Shown here piece by piece: positions 1 to 9,564 of a stretch of DNA of 23,768 nt. The notes beneath the pieces are model-generated. The model had not been told where the DNA came from, did not search any database, and saw nothing but the letters and a program-made list of their open reading frames with translations. The position numbers and the translations under genes are program-made. The stretch lies in contig KQ482017.1 in the NCBI GenBank assembly GCA_001430745.1, positions 354,123-377,890 of the forward strand. Reading direction: 5' to 3'. The stretch's first letter is position 1. Every line of letters starts with the position of its first letter. This DNA is from Auxenochlorella pyrenoidosa (taxonomy: Eukaryota > Chlorophyta > Trebouxiophyceae > Chlorellales > Chlorellaceae).

Positions 1-50
1 ACACACACACACACCACACACACCACACCACCACCACCACCACCATCACC
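1..50. repeat. CA/CCA microsatellite at the window edge
   Basis: The first about 50 bases are a run of CA dinucleotides that turns into CCA/CAC trinucleotides. It lies about 90 bases past the donor of the glycosyltransferase exon on the minus strand, so it is probably inside an intron of that gene. It is simple sequence with no coding sense. Confidence 0.9.
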
Positions 51-141
51 CCCACAACCCACCTCACCCGGCCCACTCCACCCGGCTCACATGCGAAGCT
101 GTCCCTGCCCCTCCCGGAAACCTCACCCCCTGCCTGCTCAC

Positions 142-953
142 CCGCAAAGCCCCAGCGTTCGAGCAGGTCGAGCAGGGGCATTCTGAAGTCGGTGATCATA
201 ACGTCGAGGTCCAGGAAGAGCAGCAGCTCACAGCGGTCCTGGGACAGCATGTTTGCCACCGCGGGCACCATCTGCCACTTGCGGGTGCAGCCGGGGCTGG
301 CGGGCACCTCCGCCTCTGCCGCCGTGTCCAGCTGCACTCCGCGCGGGCAGCGCAGGGAGGCTTTACAGGTAGCGGCTGGGGCGGACGGGGCGGCAGGCAA
401 AGCCATGCTGCACAGGCCTCGCCGCATGCCGCTCCTGCCCGGCAGGCCCACCATTCTGACGTAGTGGTACTTGTGATGGCGAGCATACAGCGCCCAGAAT
501 GTAAAGCTGGAGTCTGCAGCAGACCATGGCCAGGGTGCATCAGTCAAGACAACGACAGCTTGTCTCTTAGGGCCAAACGAGCTGCGGCCAGGTGTAGATA
601 AAGGCAAGGGTGCGGATGAGGGCGGACGCGCCTGCAAGCTTGCTGTCGCCGTGGCTGAAATTTGAGGCGTGCATTAAACACAGACGTGAGTGCGTGCCCT
701 GCGGCCTCTCGGCAAAGGCCAGCAGTGGCAGGGCCCGCCTGCAGTTCAGCGGTGAGCGTGAGAAACTATCCTGGGCACTGTGCAGGCACATATGCAGGCA
801 CACACCCAGCACTGCTGCACAGACACCCGCTGGCCCCTCTTGCCTGCTGCCACTCGTCCACCAGGAGACGAGCAGGCATGCCGTTAAAACCAAGCAGGCA
901 CCCAGCAGCAGGGCTGCCCTGCGCGTCCAAGGTGGCTGGTCTGCCAGAGGCAT
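142..953 (-). CDS. Putative type II membrane glycosyltransferase, GT34-like DXD fold (partial, continues past the left edge)
   Basis: The best-supported exon is 581 down to 142: acceptor CAG at 584-582, donor GTGAGC at 141-136. It reads RQAVVVLTDAPWPW, then FTFWALYARHHKYHYVRM, then KWQMVPAVANML, then ELLLFLDLDVMITDF. A hydrophobic strand, a 'YA.+H.Y' segment, a W..P...ML helix and a strand ending in Asp-Leu-Asp is the order seen in nucleotide-sugar-dependent transferases; the D-x-D binds the sugar nucleotide through a metal. Spacing resembles plant GT34 xylosyl/galactosyltransferases, but the family is inferred. Upstream, an ATG at 953 opens a frame with basic residues and a 20-residue hydrophobic stretch (ALLLGACLVLTACLLVSWW), a plausible Golgi signal anchor. 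The exon 1 donor is not resolved: the next exon needs a phase 2 donor, and GTGGAC after LLVS is one option. An in-frame ATG at 1037 adds a second hydrophobic stretch. The C-terminus lies beyond the window. Confidence 0.55.
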
Positions 954-1309
954 GGCTGCTGGCTTGTGAACAGTCGCTAGAAGGGCTGCCAGGCAGCTCA
1001 GAGCTATCCAAGGCCCGCCGTGCCCATGAGTGCCCATGAGTGCATGCTGTCGGCGCTGCCGCCACTTGCTGCCGCAGCACGCAGGCTCTCTGCCCCCTGT
1101 CCCTTGTTCTCACTGGTGCAGGTCTGCCATCACTTGGTGTGCAAACTCTGACGCCAACTGTTTTGCATGCAGCCAGATCTGTTGCGCTCAGCTCAGCGGC
1201 TTGCAGGCAGCTGCAGTGCCCTGGCATGGCATTGCCAGACCAGCAGCCGGGAGACGTGCCCCTGTTCAGGTTTGCCAGCCTTGCACCCTGGGGAACCTCT
1301 AACATTGTT

Positions 1310-1314
1310 TTACA
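1310..1314 (-). terminator. TGTAA polyadenylation signal
   Basis: On the minus strand these bases read TGTAA, the usual green-algal polyadenylation signal. It is about 440 nt past the stop codon of the 87-residue gene and before the glycosyltransferase start, so it fits the 3' end of the former. I saw no other exact TGTAA between 1300 and 1758 on this strand. Confidence 0.4.
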
Positions 1315-1757
1315 TCGCATGTCGCTGAAAATACACAACGTAGGAGCGGCAAAATATATATTCCCCTCATTCATGACAATATATAAATCAGCTGTATTGA
1401 AGGCCATGCGGCAAAACCTTGTGGGTGCCAAAGTTGAAGGTACAATCCCTGCCAAAAGTGAAAAATGCCCTACAGGCAAGGCGGGGGAGCAACGTTTCAG
1501 ATGATGCAGGGGTTGAAGGTACAGCGACGGGTTCTCTCCAAAGGTTGCGTTTCCAAAGGTTGCGTTTGATTGAGCGCCCGCGTGCAGCGCCAGCCTCGTT
1601 GAGTAAACATGACACAAAAGGCGTGACAGGCGTCGTGTGCGCCTTGTGGGGTTCTGGCAAACAGCTGCTCTGCCCAGGCTGCTGCTGCTGCTGTTGTCGG
1701 TCCAGCGGTGCCGTCTGGTCGTGCAGGCAAGGGCACGCCCAGACGTGCTCAGGCACT
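1315..1757 (-). other. Probable 3' UTR with an AT-rich patch
   Basis: Between the stop of the small minus-strand gene and the TGTAA signal I see no convincing exon. Bases 1340-1390 are strikingly AT-rich for this locus, with ATATATATT and ATATATAAAT tracts. The same patch lies about 300-430 bp upstream of the glycosyltransferase start codons, so it could also serve as a promoter element. Nothing in the sequence decides between these roles. Confidence 0.35.
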
Positions 1758-2486
1758 TCACAGGTGGATGCTGGTGTCTGTCTCCTGCAGATGAGCAGGG
1801 CGCGGAGCGGAAGGATCCTTGTCGGTGCATGGTTGAGCGGGGATGCGTGCATGGGTTTTAAGGGCAGGAAGAAGCAGCGCAGTGCGGGCGGCACCCTCGT
1901 GTGTTTCAGCGGCATGGCGCAAGGCTGGCGGGCTCGCCGCGCGCATGCACTCAACCAGGCAGCAGCGGACAGGCGGATGGGTCAACAGCTGCGGGCGCTG
2001 CTGGGCTCCAGGGCCGCAGCTGGATGCTGGCACCGCACAGGGGCAAGGAGCACAGGGGCACAGGAAGCACAGGGGCAAGGAGCAGGGGAGGCAGGGCGCA
2101 CCCCGTTGGCGGCGGTGCGGGCGCGCCAGGCCTTGCGGAAGACGCTGTCGTAGTAGGCCTCTGCCCGCTTCAGGGTGATGCCGCTGCAAGCAGGGAGTTG
2201 GCGCAGCTGAGTTGCCCCAGTTGGTGCAGTGCCGGTGGCGGCGGCGCCCTGTCGAGTCGCCTGTGCTGGTCTGGTGTCGGAGGGTGCACCTGAGGGCACC
2301 GTGGTGCAACGACAAAGCAAGCCCTGCTCACCTCTCGTGAAGCTCGTCGTGCTTGTGCGTGGCGCTCAGGCTGCACAGGTTGGGAGCATACATGGGGGGG
2401 CCGAGATTGGCGCCATGGTGGCAGGTCCCGACGGCCGGCGCCCTTTTTCTCTGCCGTTCGAGATAATGATCGCGGCACGCCTGCAT
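1758..2486 (-). CDS. Unrecognised small protein, 87 residues, three exons
   Basis: Exons are 2486-2332 (155 nt, ATG at 2486, donor GTGAGC), 2183-2102 (82 nt, acceptor TTGCAG, donor GTGCGC) and 1784-1758 (27 nt, acceptor CTGCAG, stop TGA). The phases fit: 2 then 1, and 0 then 0. An in-frame TGA lies 18 nt upstream of the ATG. The N-terminal half is basic and His/Cys-rich (MQACRDHYLERQRKR; CHHGANLGPPMYAPNLC), with cysteines at 4, 22 and 38. The second exon gives an amphipathic stretch (ITLKRAEAYYDSVFRKAWR). The last exon adds only eight residues, ETDTSIHL. There is no signal peptide, membrane segment or family I recognise. It ends about 195 bp before the next minus-strand gene's 3' end. The third exon is the least certain; the frame could instead read through from exon 2 to a stop at 1982. 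Confidence 0.45.
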
Positions 2487-2680
2487 GATCCGGCTCCTGC
2501 TTCATGCTGCAGCCAATACAGCCTGCAGTGGCAACCCCGGATATGCCACCCCTGCGCCGGTCTCCACCGGAAGCAAGTATGGTCGGCTGGCTGTGAACTG
2601 CTCACTGGACGTCAGGGTCTGTGTCGCAAGTTTTGTTGCGATTAGACTTTAAACCCAAACAAACAAGCAGGCATGCATGC

Positions 2681-2977
2681 TCACTGGACGTCGGGGTTGA
2701 AGCTGATGGCCCTGTAGGAGCAGTACGCCACGACGGCCATGGCTGCACCAAACACGCTCACCAGCGGCAGGCTGCCTCGCGGGGAACGAGGGGGACACGC
2801 GGGTGGCGTCAGGGCGTGCAGAGAGGGTGCGGGCGCGGTACTGGGGACTGCTGCAAGGCGCTCGGCTGGCCAGCGCTGCGCAGGTCAGCGCTGCTGCGCA
2901 ACTCACAAGTCAACAGAGGGCATGAACGGCTTGAAGGGGTTGCGGCCCTTCAGGCTGTTGAGGATGGTTGCCCGCAT
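2681..2977 (-). CDS. MLRQ/B12D-like small protein, probable mitochondrial complex I accessory subunit
   Basis: Two exons: 2977-2907 (71 nt, ATG at 2977, donor GTGAGT) and 2771-2681 (91 nt, acceptor GGCAG, stop TGA). The phases join as TT|C. The product is 53 residues. It opens with a short basic segment (MRATILNSLKGRNPFKPF) that could act as a mitochondrial import sequence. A single membrane segment follows at residues 25-43 (LPLVSVFGAAMAVVAYCSY), then a conserved-looking end, RAISFNPDVQ. A lone transmembrane helix followed by R-x6-NPDV is the hallmark of the plant MLRQ/B12D family related to NDUFA4; Arabidopsis members continue past NPDV, whereas this one stops one residue later. Known family members sit in the inner mitochondrial membrane with respiratory complexes. 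The family call is from motif memory. The gene is compact, with one 135-nt intron. Confidence 0.6.
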
Positions 2978-4067
2978 GGTGGCTGGAGTTGAGCGCTCTG
3001 CAGGGGGATGTCGACAGTTCCAACCAAGCTGACGCTCAGTCCCGAGCCGGCGGTGTCGGCGGAGCGGCAGGATGGGCCTTGCACCGTTCCTGTGTGCATG
3101 ATATGACGGCAGATACCACAAACATGTGCTCTTCAGACCAGGTCTATGAACCAACGGTCCGCGCTTCCCTGACCCGTTGTAGGTAGGACCAACTCACTGT
3201 TGTGGCCTTCTGTGCCGGTCGATCGGTCGGCTGCAGCCTTCGCGCGAGTACAAACGCGTTCCACGGAGCACGCGAGATGGTGCAAGTGGGCAGTTCCGAC
3301 ACATGGTGAGCCTGCTGAGCGACGTGCCGAAAAAACTGCCCCAGCTTCCGGCTCGGCTGTGCTGGCTGTACCCTTGATTGTGAAACTGAATCAGCAGTTT
3401 ACGCCCGCAGCAAGCTGGAGGGCAGTGAACAACCCTGGCATCTGTAGTTCCTGCTCTTGCGCGCTTCTTTTCGCATCTGGCATTCTACATCAACCAGAAT
3501 GAGACATTTTATTTCTGTGTGCATGGGAAGCTGGCCATGAGCAGCAGGGGGAGCCGTCCCCGTTGCTGGTGGCGCCACAGCCACGTGGCGACACAGGCGC
3601 CTGCAAATTTCCGTTGCAATTGCAGGGCATGTGATGTGGATGAATACCGGGGATAACAATGACTTTCACACTGGATTTAGTAATCCTGGCCGCTACCTGC
3701 GGCCTGAGGATGCTCATGTTGCTGAACAGCAACAGCAGGAGACGGCAGCTCAACCTGGCCAGCGGGGGTGAGGTGGGCAAGACGATTGTAGGGACACCAG
3801 GTGGAGGGTGGCAGGCAGGATGCATGTGCAGGAATGGCAGCAACGGCTGCAGGGAGAGGTGCAGTTGCCACTTCTCAGGGTGCTCCAGGCCTGCACATTC
3901 CATTCCAGATGCCACACAGTTGTTTGCCTCATCCCTTGCACGTCCATGTGGTTATGACTGCATATGTACAGTTGTACAACCAAGTACAACCAACAAAAGA
4001 AGGGCAGGAATCGCATTTGAAAGCCTTGGAGATCCAATCAATTTTGCAAGCTGGCACGCACCCGGCA
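2978..4067. other. Intergenic region: MLRQ-like 5' flank and kinase 3' flank
   Basis: No exon here combines a family motif with consistent splice phases. Open frames on both strands (for example plus 3659-4162) have random-looking composition. From about 3360 the region is less GC-rich than the genes. Near 3963-3990 there is a cluster of three GTAC-centred motifs, including the perfect palindrome GTTGTACAAC at 3971-3980. It lies 80-105 nt past the kinase stop codon. I found no exact TGTAA signal for the kinase, so this cluster may mark its 3' end, but that is a guess. Confidence 0.5.
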
Positions 4068-7000
4068 TCACAGCGCGCGCGCTACAGCCCGCAGCCAGAT
4101 GGAGGCTCCCTGGGCCCCGGGATCCCGCGTGCCAGCCTGCTGCTCCGCTGGGATGTAGCTAGACCGTCCAGCTGCAGCCGCCATGCTGCGCGTCGCTTCA
4201 GCGCCTGCCTCTGCCGCAGACGCTGCCGCATCTGCCGCCGCTCCTGCTGCCTGCGAGTGTTCTGCCGCAGCCTGGAGCGCCTGCAGTCGCGTAGAGGTTG
4301 AAAACGAGGGCTGAGACAGCGCTGAGCATGATCACAGGATGCAGCGCTTGCTGGAGAGGACGAGCTCTGACAGCTGAATTGCCTCCTAGCATGTCCTGCC
4401 CACCCTCCCCACCCCATACCCGCAATCGCGTCCCGGCTTGATGGTGCATGGTGCTGACATCGCCCCACTCTCTGAGCTGCAAGAACGCCCGGTAGCTGCT
4501 GCTCCTCGCAGCGCCAGTCTCCTCACCTCGGCGGCAGGCCCAAGCGAATCGAGCATGGTGCGGTCGCCTCGCTGTGCCCCGCCATACTTGCTGACCGCCG
4601 CCACGCCCGCCAGCAGCGCCGCCGCCGCCGCCGGCAGGGTCAGGTCCTGCTGCCCCTGCTGCCGCAGGCTGGCAGCTGCCGCAGTAAACATAATCTTGTA
4701 CACAGCGCCGCTGGTGCCGCCCATGCTGCGCCCCGCGAGGGAGGCCAAGGCCAGGGCGGCGCCGGCGGGGTCGCCCAGCGGCAGCGCCCCGCTTTGAACG
4801 GCCGCACAAATGGCAGAGGCTCCCTTGGCCAGGGTGCTGCCGCAGTCGCCGTCGCCCACCTGCATGCACAGAGCACCTCAAAGGCCTGCCATTCACCATG
4901 GGTTTCTACCTTCCAGGACCAGGCCAACAGGCAGCCCATGCTCTATTTCAGCAAGCACGTGGCAAGCGCAGATGCGGAAGGGAGCTGGAAACTGCGAGCA
5001 ACGGCATCTGGCTCGTGCAGAAAAAAACCACATGAAGCATGAAAGAGATAAGACACAGCAGGCCGCTCACCTTGCCATCCAGCGCATTCAGCTCTGCCTC
5101 GGCCCCATGCAGCGCTGTGCAGGCAGCCTCCAGGCAGCGCCGCAGCACCTGCGCCTGCTCGCTGCCAGCGCCAGCAGCAGCCCCTGGCCCCTGCTCTCCC
5201 GCTTTGTCGGTCGGGCCAGTGGGCAGCGGCAGGGGCGCCTTGTTGGGTGCATAGACAGCCGGAGAAGAGGGCCAGGCCGGGGCCTGCAGGAAGCAGGGGT
5301 TGCGATGAGCTGCAGCAATGGTCCCTACGGCTTCAGGCGCAGCAGAGAGGCAGATGTGCACGAGACGCCTTGTGCGTGCGCTGTGCAGTGCCAAGAGCAC
5401 TCGGCATTGTGCAGACATCCCCCAGGCTTGAAAACATTTGCCTCGGTCGGGTGTCGCAAAGCATGCCGCCCCCCCCACCCCCCCCACCCCCACCCCCCCC
5501 ACCCCACACACACCTCTGTGGGGGCATCCAGCAGCTTCAGCACTGCCTCGTCGGCGCCCCTCAGCAGCGTGACCGACAGGCCGTGCATGCCCAGGCTGGT
5601 CATGAAGGGCCCCACGTAGAGCCGCTCCACACTGGCCTGCAGCAGGACCAAGCAGCACCGACGGGAGCAAACGTAAGCGCGGGTGGCGCGCACGCTTGGC
5701 CGGAAGCGTGAGCATGAACAACATCTCACAAGCGCTGGCGGCATTCTGGTGTGCCCTGCAGCCAGCCCGAGGAACCGCTGACCTTGAGCTGGGTGTGCAC
5801 GAGGCGCGCCGCAGCAGCGGCGGCGCCGTGCATCTCCAGCGGTGTGGTGCTGCCCAGGTTGTTCACCAGCAGCGCCACTCGGTCGCCTGCGTGCATGTGG
5901 CGTGGCGTGCACGCTTTGGCAGCCGGGTGGCGCTGCCCGGGTTGCTCATAAGGTCGCACGTACGGCGTGCAGCGCAGACGGGCAAGCTCTGGCAGCTGGA
6001 CTGAAGCGCGCATGCGGCTTGGGCAGTTGGGTGCGGCACGCACAAGGGCTTTGGCAGCCGGCGCTCGACTAGCATCGTTCCGCCACGCTCAAGGGCTCCT
6101 CGCTGGGAGCCCTGCGCTGCGCAACACAGACACAACGGAACAACACACGATGTGGCTCCGCGAAGGCCTCACCCTCCTGCACAGGCAGGTAGGAGTCGGC
6201 CTCCCCTGCGATGCGGGACACCATCTCGTCCACGATGCCCGACACGGGACTGCAGGGGGGTCAGCGGGCAGGGGGGAGGAGGAGGGAGACGACCAGCATG
6301 GAGGCTCGTTGATGGGCCCTAAAGCCACAGCTACTAGCTGCTAGGAGGTGCACTGCGCAATGCCAGCCTCTTGATCCAGGCGTGCCTGTGCTGATGGGAG
6401 CACACAGGTGCAAGCTAGCCGGCCGAGCAGCTAGCTTGGACCGCGGCTGGAAACCCTGCCGACTGCAGCCTCGCCAGCAGGGCAAGGGCTCTGCGCAGAA
6501 GCCCAGCCCCTGCCTGTCCGCTTGCCTGCCTGCCCAACACCCCAAGCTCACCGCAGGCGCTCCCTGTAGGCCCCCGGCTCCCCGTGGATGCCCAGCCCCA
6601 TCTCAAACTCCTCGGGGCTCAGACTGCATGCAGGAGCAACAGGGGCATCAGGAGCGACCGGGCCGCCGGGGCCCAGTGCCAGGAACTCCCAGCAACAGCC
6701 GCGCGATGCCACAAACATGCCACCTCTTGCCCTACGACCAGATTCACAAACCCAGGCTGGCCATGTCGGTAAACACAAGTGCATTCACAACCGCCCTCTC
6801 TCGGCTGCTCAATTCTGCATTCACGGCTGAACCTTGCCATGCTGCGGCTGCAAGAAATGCGACCAAACCCCACGCCAAGCGCCCGCCCCTGCCTCGCCCA
6901 GGCCCACCGCTCGCAGGGGGGCTGCCCAAACACGGTGCAGCCCGACAGCGAGGCGCCCATGGTGCCGATTGAGGCCGCCGCCGCCTCGGCCGCCGCCCTG

Positions 7001-8371
7001 ACCTCCTCCAGGCTGCCCCCGGCGGCGGCTGTGGCACCGGCAATCTTGTGGACCAGCACAGTGCCGGCGATGCCGCGGCGGCCCACCGCAGCCTTGGCCT
7101 TGAGGGCGCAGTCGTCTGTGGAGCGCGGGGTGGGGGGGGGGGGGCAGGGGGAGGGAGCGCAGGCGGAGCCGCCTTTGCACTAGTGCCTGACGGCAACTGA
7201 TCTGCCAGGAGCGGGTGGCTGCGTGGCGCCGCGCTGGTAAGGCAAGGCGCCTCCTGCCACGGCTCGGCCCGACGCTGGTCCCAGACCTGATGCACACCCC
7301 TGCCAATGTGGCAGCCGATGCCCTCACAGCGCACGCACCAAGGGGCGGTCAACCCGTGCTGCCCGCTGCTGCTGCTGCTGCTGCGCCACTCGCCTGCCGT
7401 CACGACCATCTCCACCCGTAGGCCCTCCGCCTTGGCGCGCTCGGCGGCGGCCCCGAAATTAAGGCGGTCTCCGGTGTAGTTCATGACGATGAGCAGGCAG
7501 CCTGCCGGGTTGGGGGTAGGAGCACGAAGGGGGGGCAAGAGGCGCTGGTTTGATTGGGCCGCACCGACACAGTTGACCACATCGATGCGTATCCCGCTCG
7601 GCAGGCAGGTGTGTTGACACCGAAGACAGAGGCAAAATGTGAAGGAGCCAGGCGGTTGCCGAGGGCGGAAGGCCGATGCAAGGCAACCCAGGGCAAACGT
7701 AGCTGGCCTACGCGCAGGCTGGACGGGGCAGTCGCTGCTGGGTGCGGCGCATCGTTCCGGATACGCAGCTGTAGGGGCCCTTGCGCACCTGCGGGGCCTG
7801 TCACAGCCCGGATGGCTGCCAGCACAGCGTCCTCGCTGGGAGAGGCAAATACCTCGCCACAGACGGCTGCCGCCAGCATGCCGCGCCCCACATAGCCCGC
7901 CATGGCCGGCTCGTGGCCAGAGCCGCCGCCTGCATGTGATGATTGGGAGTCGATGGATAAGGCAGTTGTGCCTGCGAAAGGCAAAACCAAGCAGCGCCGA
8001 CGTGCCCAGAAGAGAGTGCGCAGGGCACACCGCTGCGGGTGCACCAGCAGAGAGGCAAGCAGCTTACCCGAGACGACGGCGACGAAGGAGCTCTTGTCGA
8101 AGCTGCTATCGATGACCACCTTGATCTGCAGGAATACCAGGCAATATCAGACAATATTAGATCAGTCAGCAACAGGAAAACTTCCTTCAACCCAGTGAAT
8201 GAGAGGCAGCAAGGTGCGGCACCAGCTTGGCGGCAGCAACAGCGAGAGACACACGCTCCTCACGTCCGGATAGCCGTCCAGCCTCGCAAGATGAGGGTTG
8301 CTCGACACCAGGCCATCAATGGCCGACGTCACAACCGTCTCTGGCGAATCGATAAGGGCTTTTGCGGCCAT
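4068..8371 (-). CDS. DAK: ATP-dependent dihydroxyacetone kinase (fused DhaK-DhaL), complete, 12 exons
   Basis: Phosphorylates dihydroxyacetone (and, in relatives, glyceraldehyde) with ATP, feeding glycerol carbon into glycolysis; some eukaryotic members also act as FMN cyclases. Exons: 8371-8264, 8125-8068, 7929-7789, 7501-7394, 7115-6908, 6623-6552, 6249-6173, 5886-5783, 5636-5514, 5283-5071, 4859-4527, 4280-4068. All phases join, giving 585 residues, the family's normal length. DhaK domain (about 1-330): GGGSGHEP with His61, NYTGD with Asp114, and GLGIHGEPG with His221, which should bind the substrate covalently as a hemiaminal. A linker rich in Pro, Ala and Gly covers about 340-375. DhaL domain (about 376-585): [14 protein letters not shown] with the three metal-binding Asp (402, 407, 409), then [20 protein letters not shown] and GRSSYIP. 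There is no targeting peptide (starts [14 protein letters not shown]), so it is likely cytosolic. Intron 4 appears to be GC-AG. The TGA stop is at 4070-4068. Confidence 0.93.
5471..5506. repeat. C-rich homopolymer tract in a kinase intron
   Basis: About 36 bases of almost pure C, broken by single A residues, lie just inside intron 9 of the dihydroxyacetone kinase; on the coding strand this is a G-rich tract right after the donor. It is prone to length variation and base-calling error. Confidence 0.85.
7116..7393 (-). other. GC-AG intron 4 of the dihydroxyacetone kinase
   Basis: The upstream exon must end in phase 1, because the next exon starts with two bases (AC) that complete Asp in the family motif DDCAL. 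The only phase 1 site near the end of the homology is CAG|GCGAGT at 7393, a GC donor that otherwise matches consensus. The nearby GT candidates (GTGACG, GTGGCG, GTGCGT, GTGCGC) are in phase 0 or 2 and would break the frame. The acceptor is CCACAG, behind a coding-strand C tract (plus-strand G run 7127-7145). Confidence 0.75.
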
Positions 8372-8557
8372 TCTTGCGCTGCGGCCGTCCTAGCCCACCC
8401 ACCCCGACAGAGCAAGGAAAAGCCTTCAGCCAGTTGCTTCAGGATCGCGCCCAAGGAGGCGGCGATCGAGAGTTGGGCGCGATCAATTGAGGCGGCGCTG
8501 GGCGGCCCAGCGTGGCGGCAGCGCAACCTGCAATGTGCCGCAGAAGCCAGCCCCTTT

Positions 8558-8829
8558 TTAACGGCCACGTAAGTTCAAGAGAGGCACATTGTTGGACATG
8601 GCAATAGATTCCCTGCGCATCCTCCCTTGGCAGCTGTCTGTCAGCCAAGCCTGGGTATCCTCCAGGGCCTGCAGGCCATGCGAGTGTGCCACAGCGCACA
8701 AGGCCTCCAGGGTGGCGCTGCCAAACCCACATGGTAGCGGCGTGGCTCAAGCACCAACTTGATGAAATGGACCAGATCTGTGCGATCAGTGTGACCCGAA
8801 ACTCTATACACGGCCTGAACGAGTGCTGG
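8558..8829 (-). pseudogene. Possible 3' end of an unrecognised minus-strand gene, apparently frameshifted
   Basis: After an acceptor-like GTCACCGCAG, the minus strand from 8829 reads PALVQAVYRVSGHTDR, then TDLVHFIKLVLEPRRYHV. Near 8730 this frame loses its protein-like look. A frame one base away continues fluently as GSATLEALCAVAHSHG, then LQALEDTQAWLTDSCQG, and stops with TAA at 8560-8558. One extra G in the GTGGGTTT run would join the two frames. The alternatives are a hidden intron with acceptor TTTGGCAG at 8718, or that the frames are chance. No family was recognised. If it is real, it ends only 186 bp upstream of the kinase start codon. Open frames upstream to about 9487 also look partly protein-like, but I could not assemble them. 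Confidence 0.25.
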
Positions 8830-9564
8830 CTGCGGTGACAGGGGGTTGCCGGCCGCTCTGGTATGGTCTCTTTCTCGGAGCATGCACAGAAGGCGCAAAC
8901 TGCAGAAGATGAGTTGTTGCAAGCCCCGAACAGTTTACCATGCCGTTAGCCACATGCAGGGGTTCCCTGTATTTTACAGGGGACGCCCCGTGCTGCATTC
9001 GGCTGCAGCTGCAGTGTTGCCCGCCCCACTCTCTGCACCACCCCCTGCTGGATTTCTGCTGTAGCCCTCCCTGCAGGCCATCCAGTGAACTTCATACAGT
9101 GGCCGGCCCTAAAGGCACGCAGAATGCTCAGTGCCGACTGCTGTGATGCAATAACAGAGGGTGCAACAGCCCTAGCGAGGTGTGCAGAGCAGGGTACGCG
9201 CAGGTTGGGCCCATTTGCAAGCAAAGATTAGGGCTGTGAGCAGAATGTGTTAGACAGAAAAGCAGTGCAGCAATGAGCATGGCTGGGGATGTGGCACAGA
9301 GGCGCAGATATCGCAGGAAGGGGACGTGCAGAGGGAGGCGCTGCCGGCCATGTGGCTGGGGTGTCGACCAGCCCAACACTGTTCCGCGGCCCGATCCTAG
9401 CCTCCAGGCCAACATGGCACAGTGCGGCCCAGCATGCAATGCTTCCCCACCAAGCAGCCAGAACCCGGTGGCGCGCATGCTGTGCAATTGGTGGGTGACT
9501 TGCGGGTGCTCGCCTCAGCCGGCAGACGTAGCGCTCGCAACCCAGCACGGCTATTGAGGTCACG
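8830..9564. other. Intergenic region between divergent genes, no supported gene
   Basis: This lies between the minus-strand cluster and the plus-strand coiled-coil gene. Minus-strand frames at 8946-9224 and 9128-9487 have a protein-like feel (ALSILRAFRAG; LPLHVPFLRYLRLCA), but I found no consistent splice phases or family motif. The region should hold the promoter of the coiled-coil gene; I see no clear TATA box. An in-frame TAG at 9529-9531 bounds that gene's reading frame on its 5' side. Confidence 0.4.

Noticed and set aside
3659..4162. 167-codon plus-strand open frame
   Set aside because: It overlaps the final kinase exon antisense, has a random composition and no homology I recognise.
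6744..8030. 428-codon minus-strand open frame over the kinase
   Set aside because: It crosses kinase introns, often in the wrong frame; kinase motifs appear only in the exons given.
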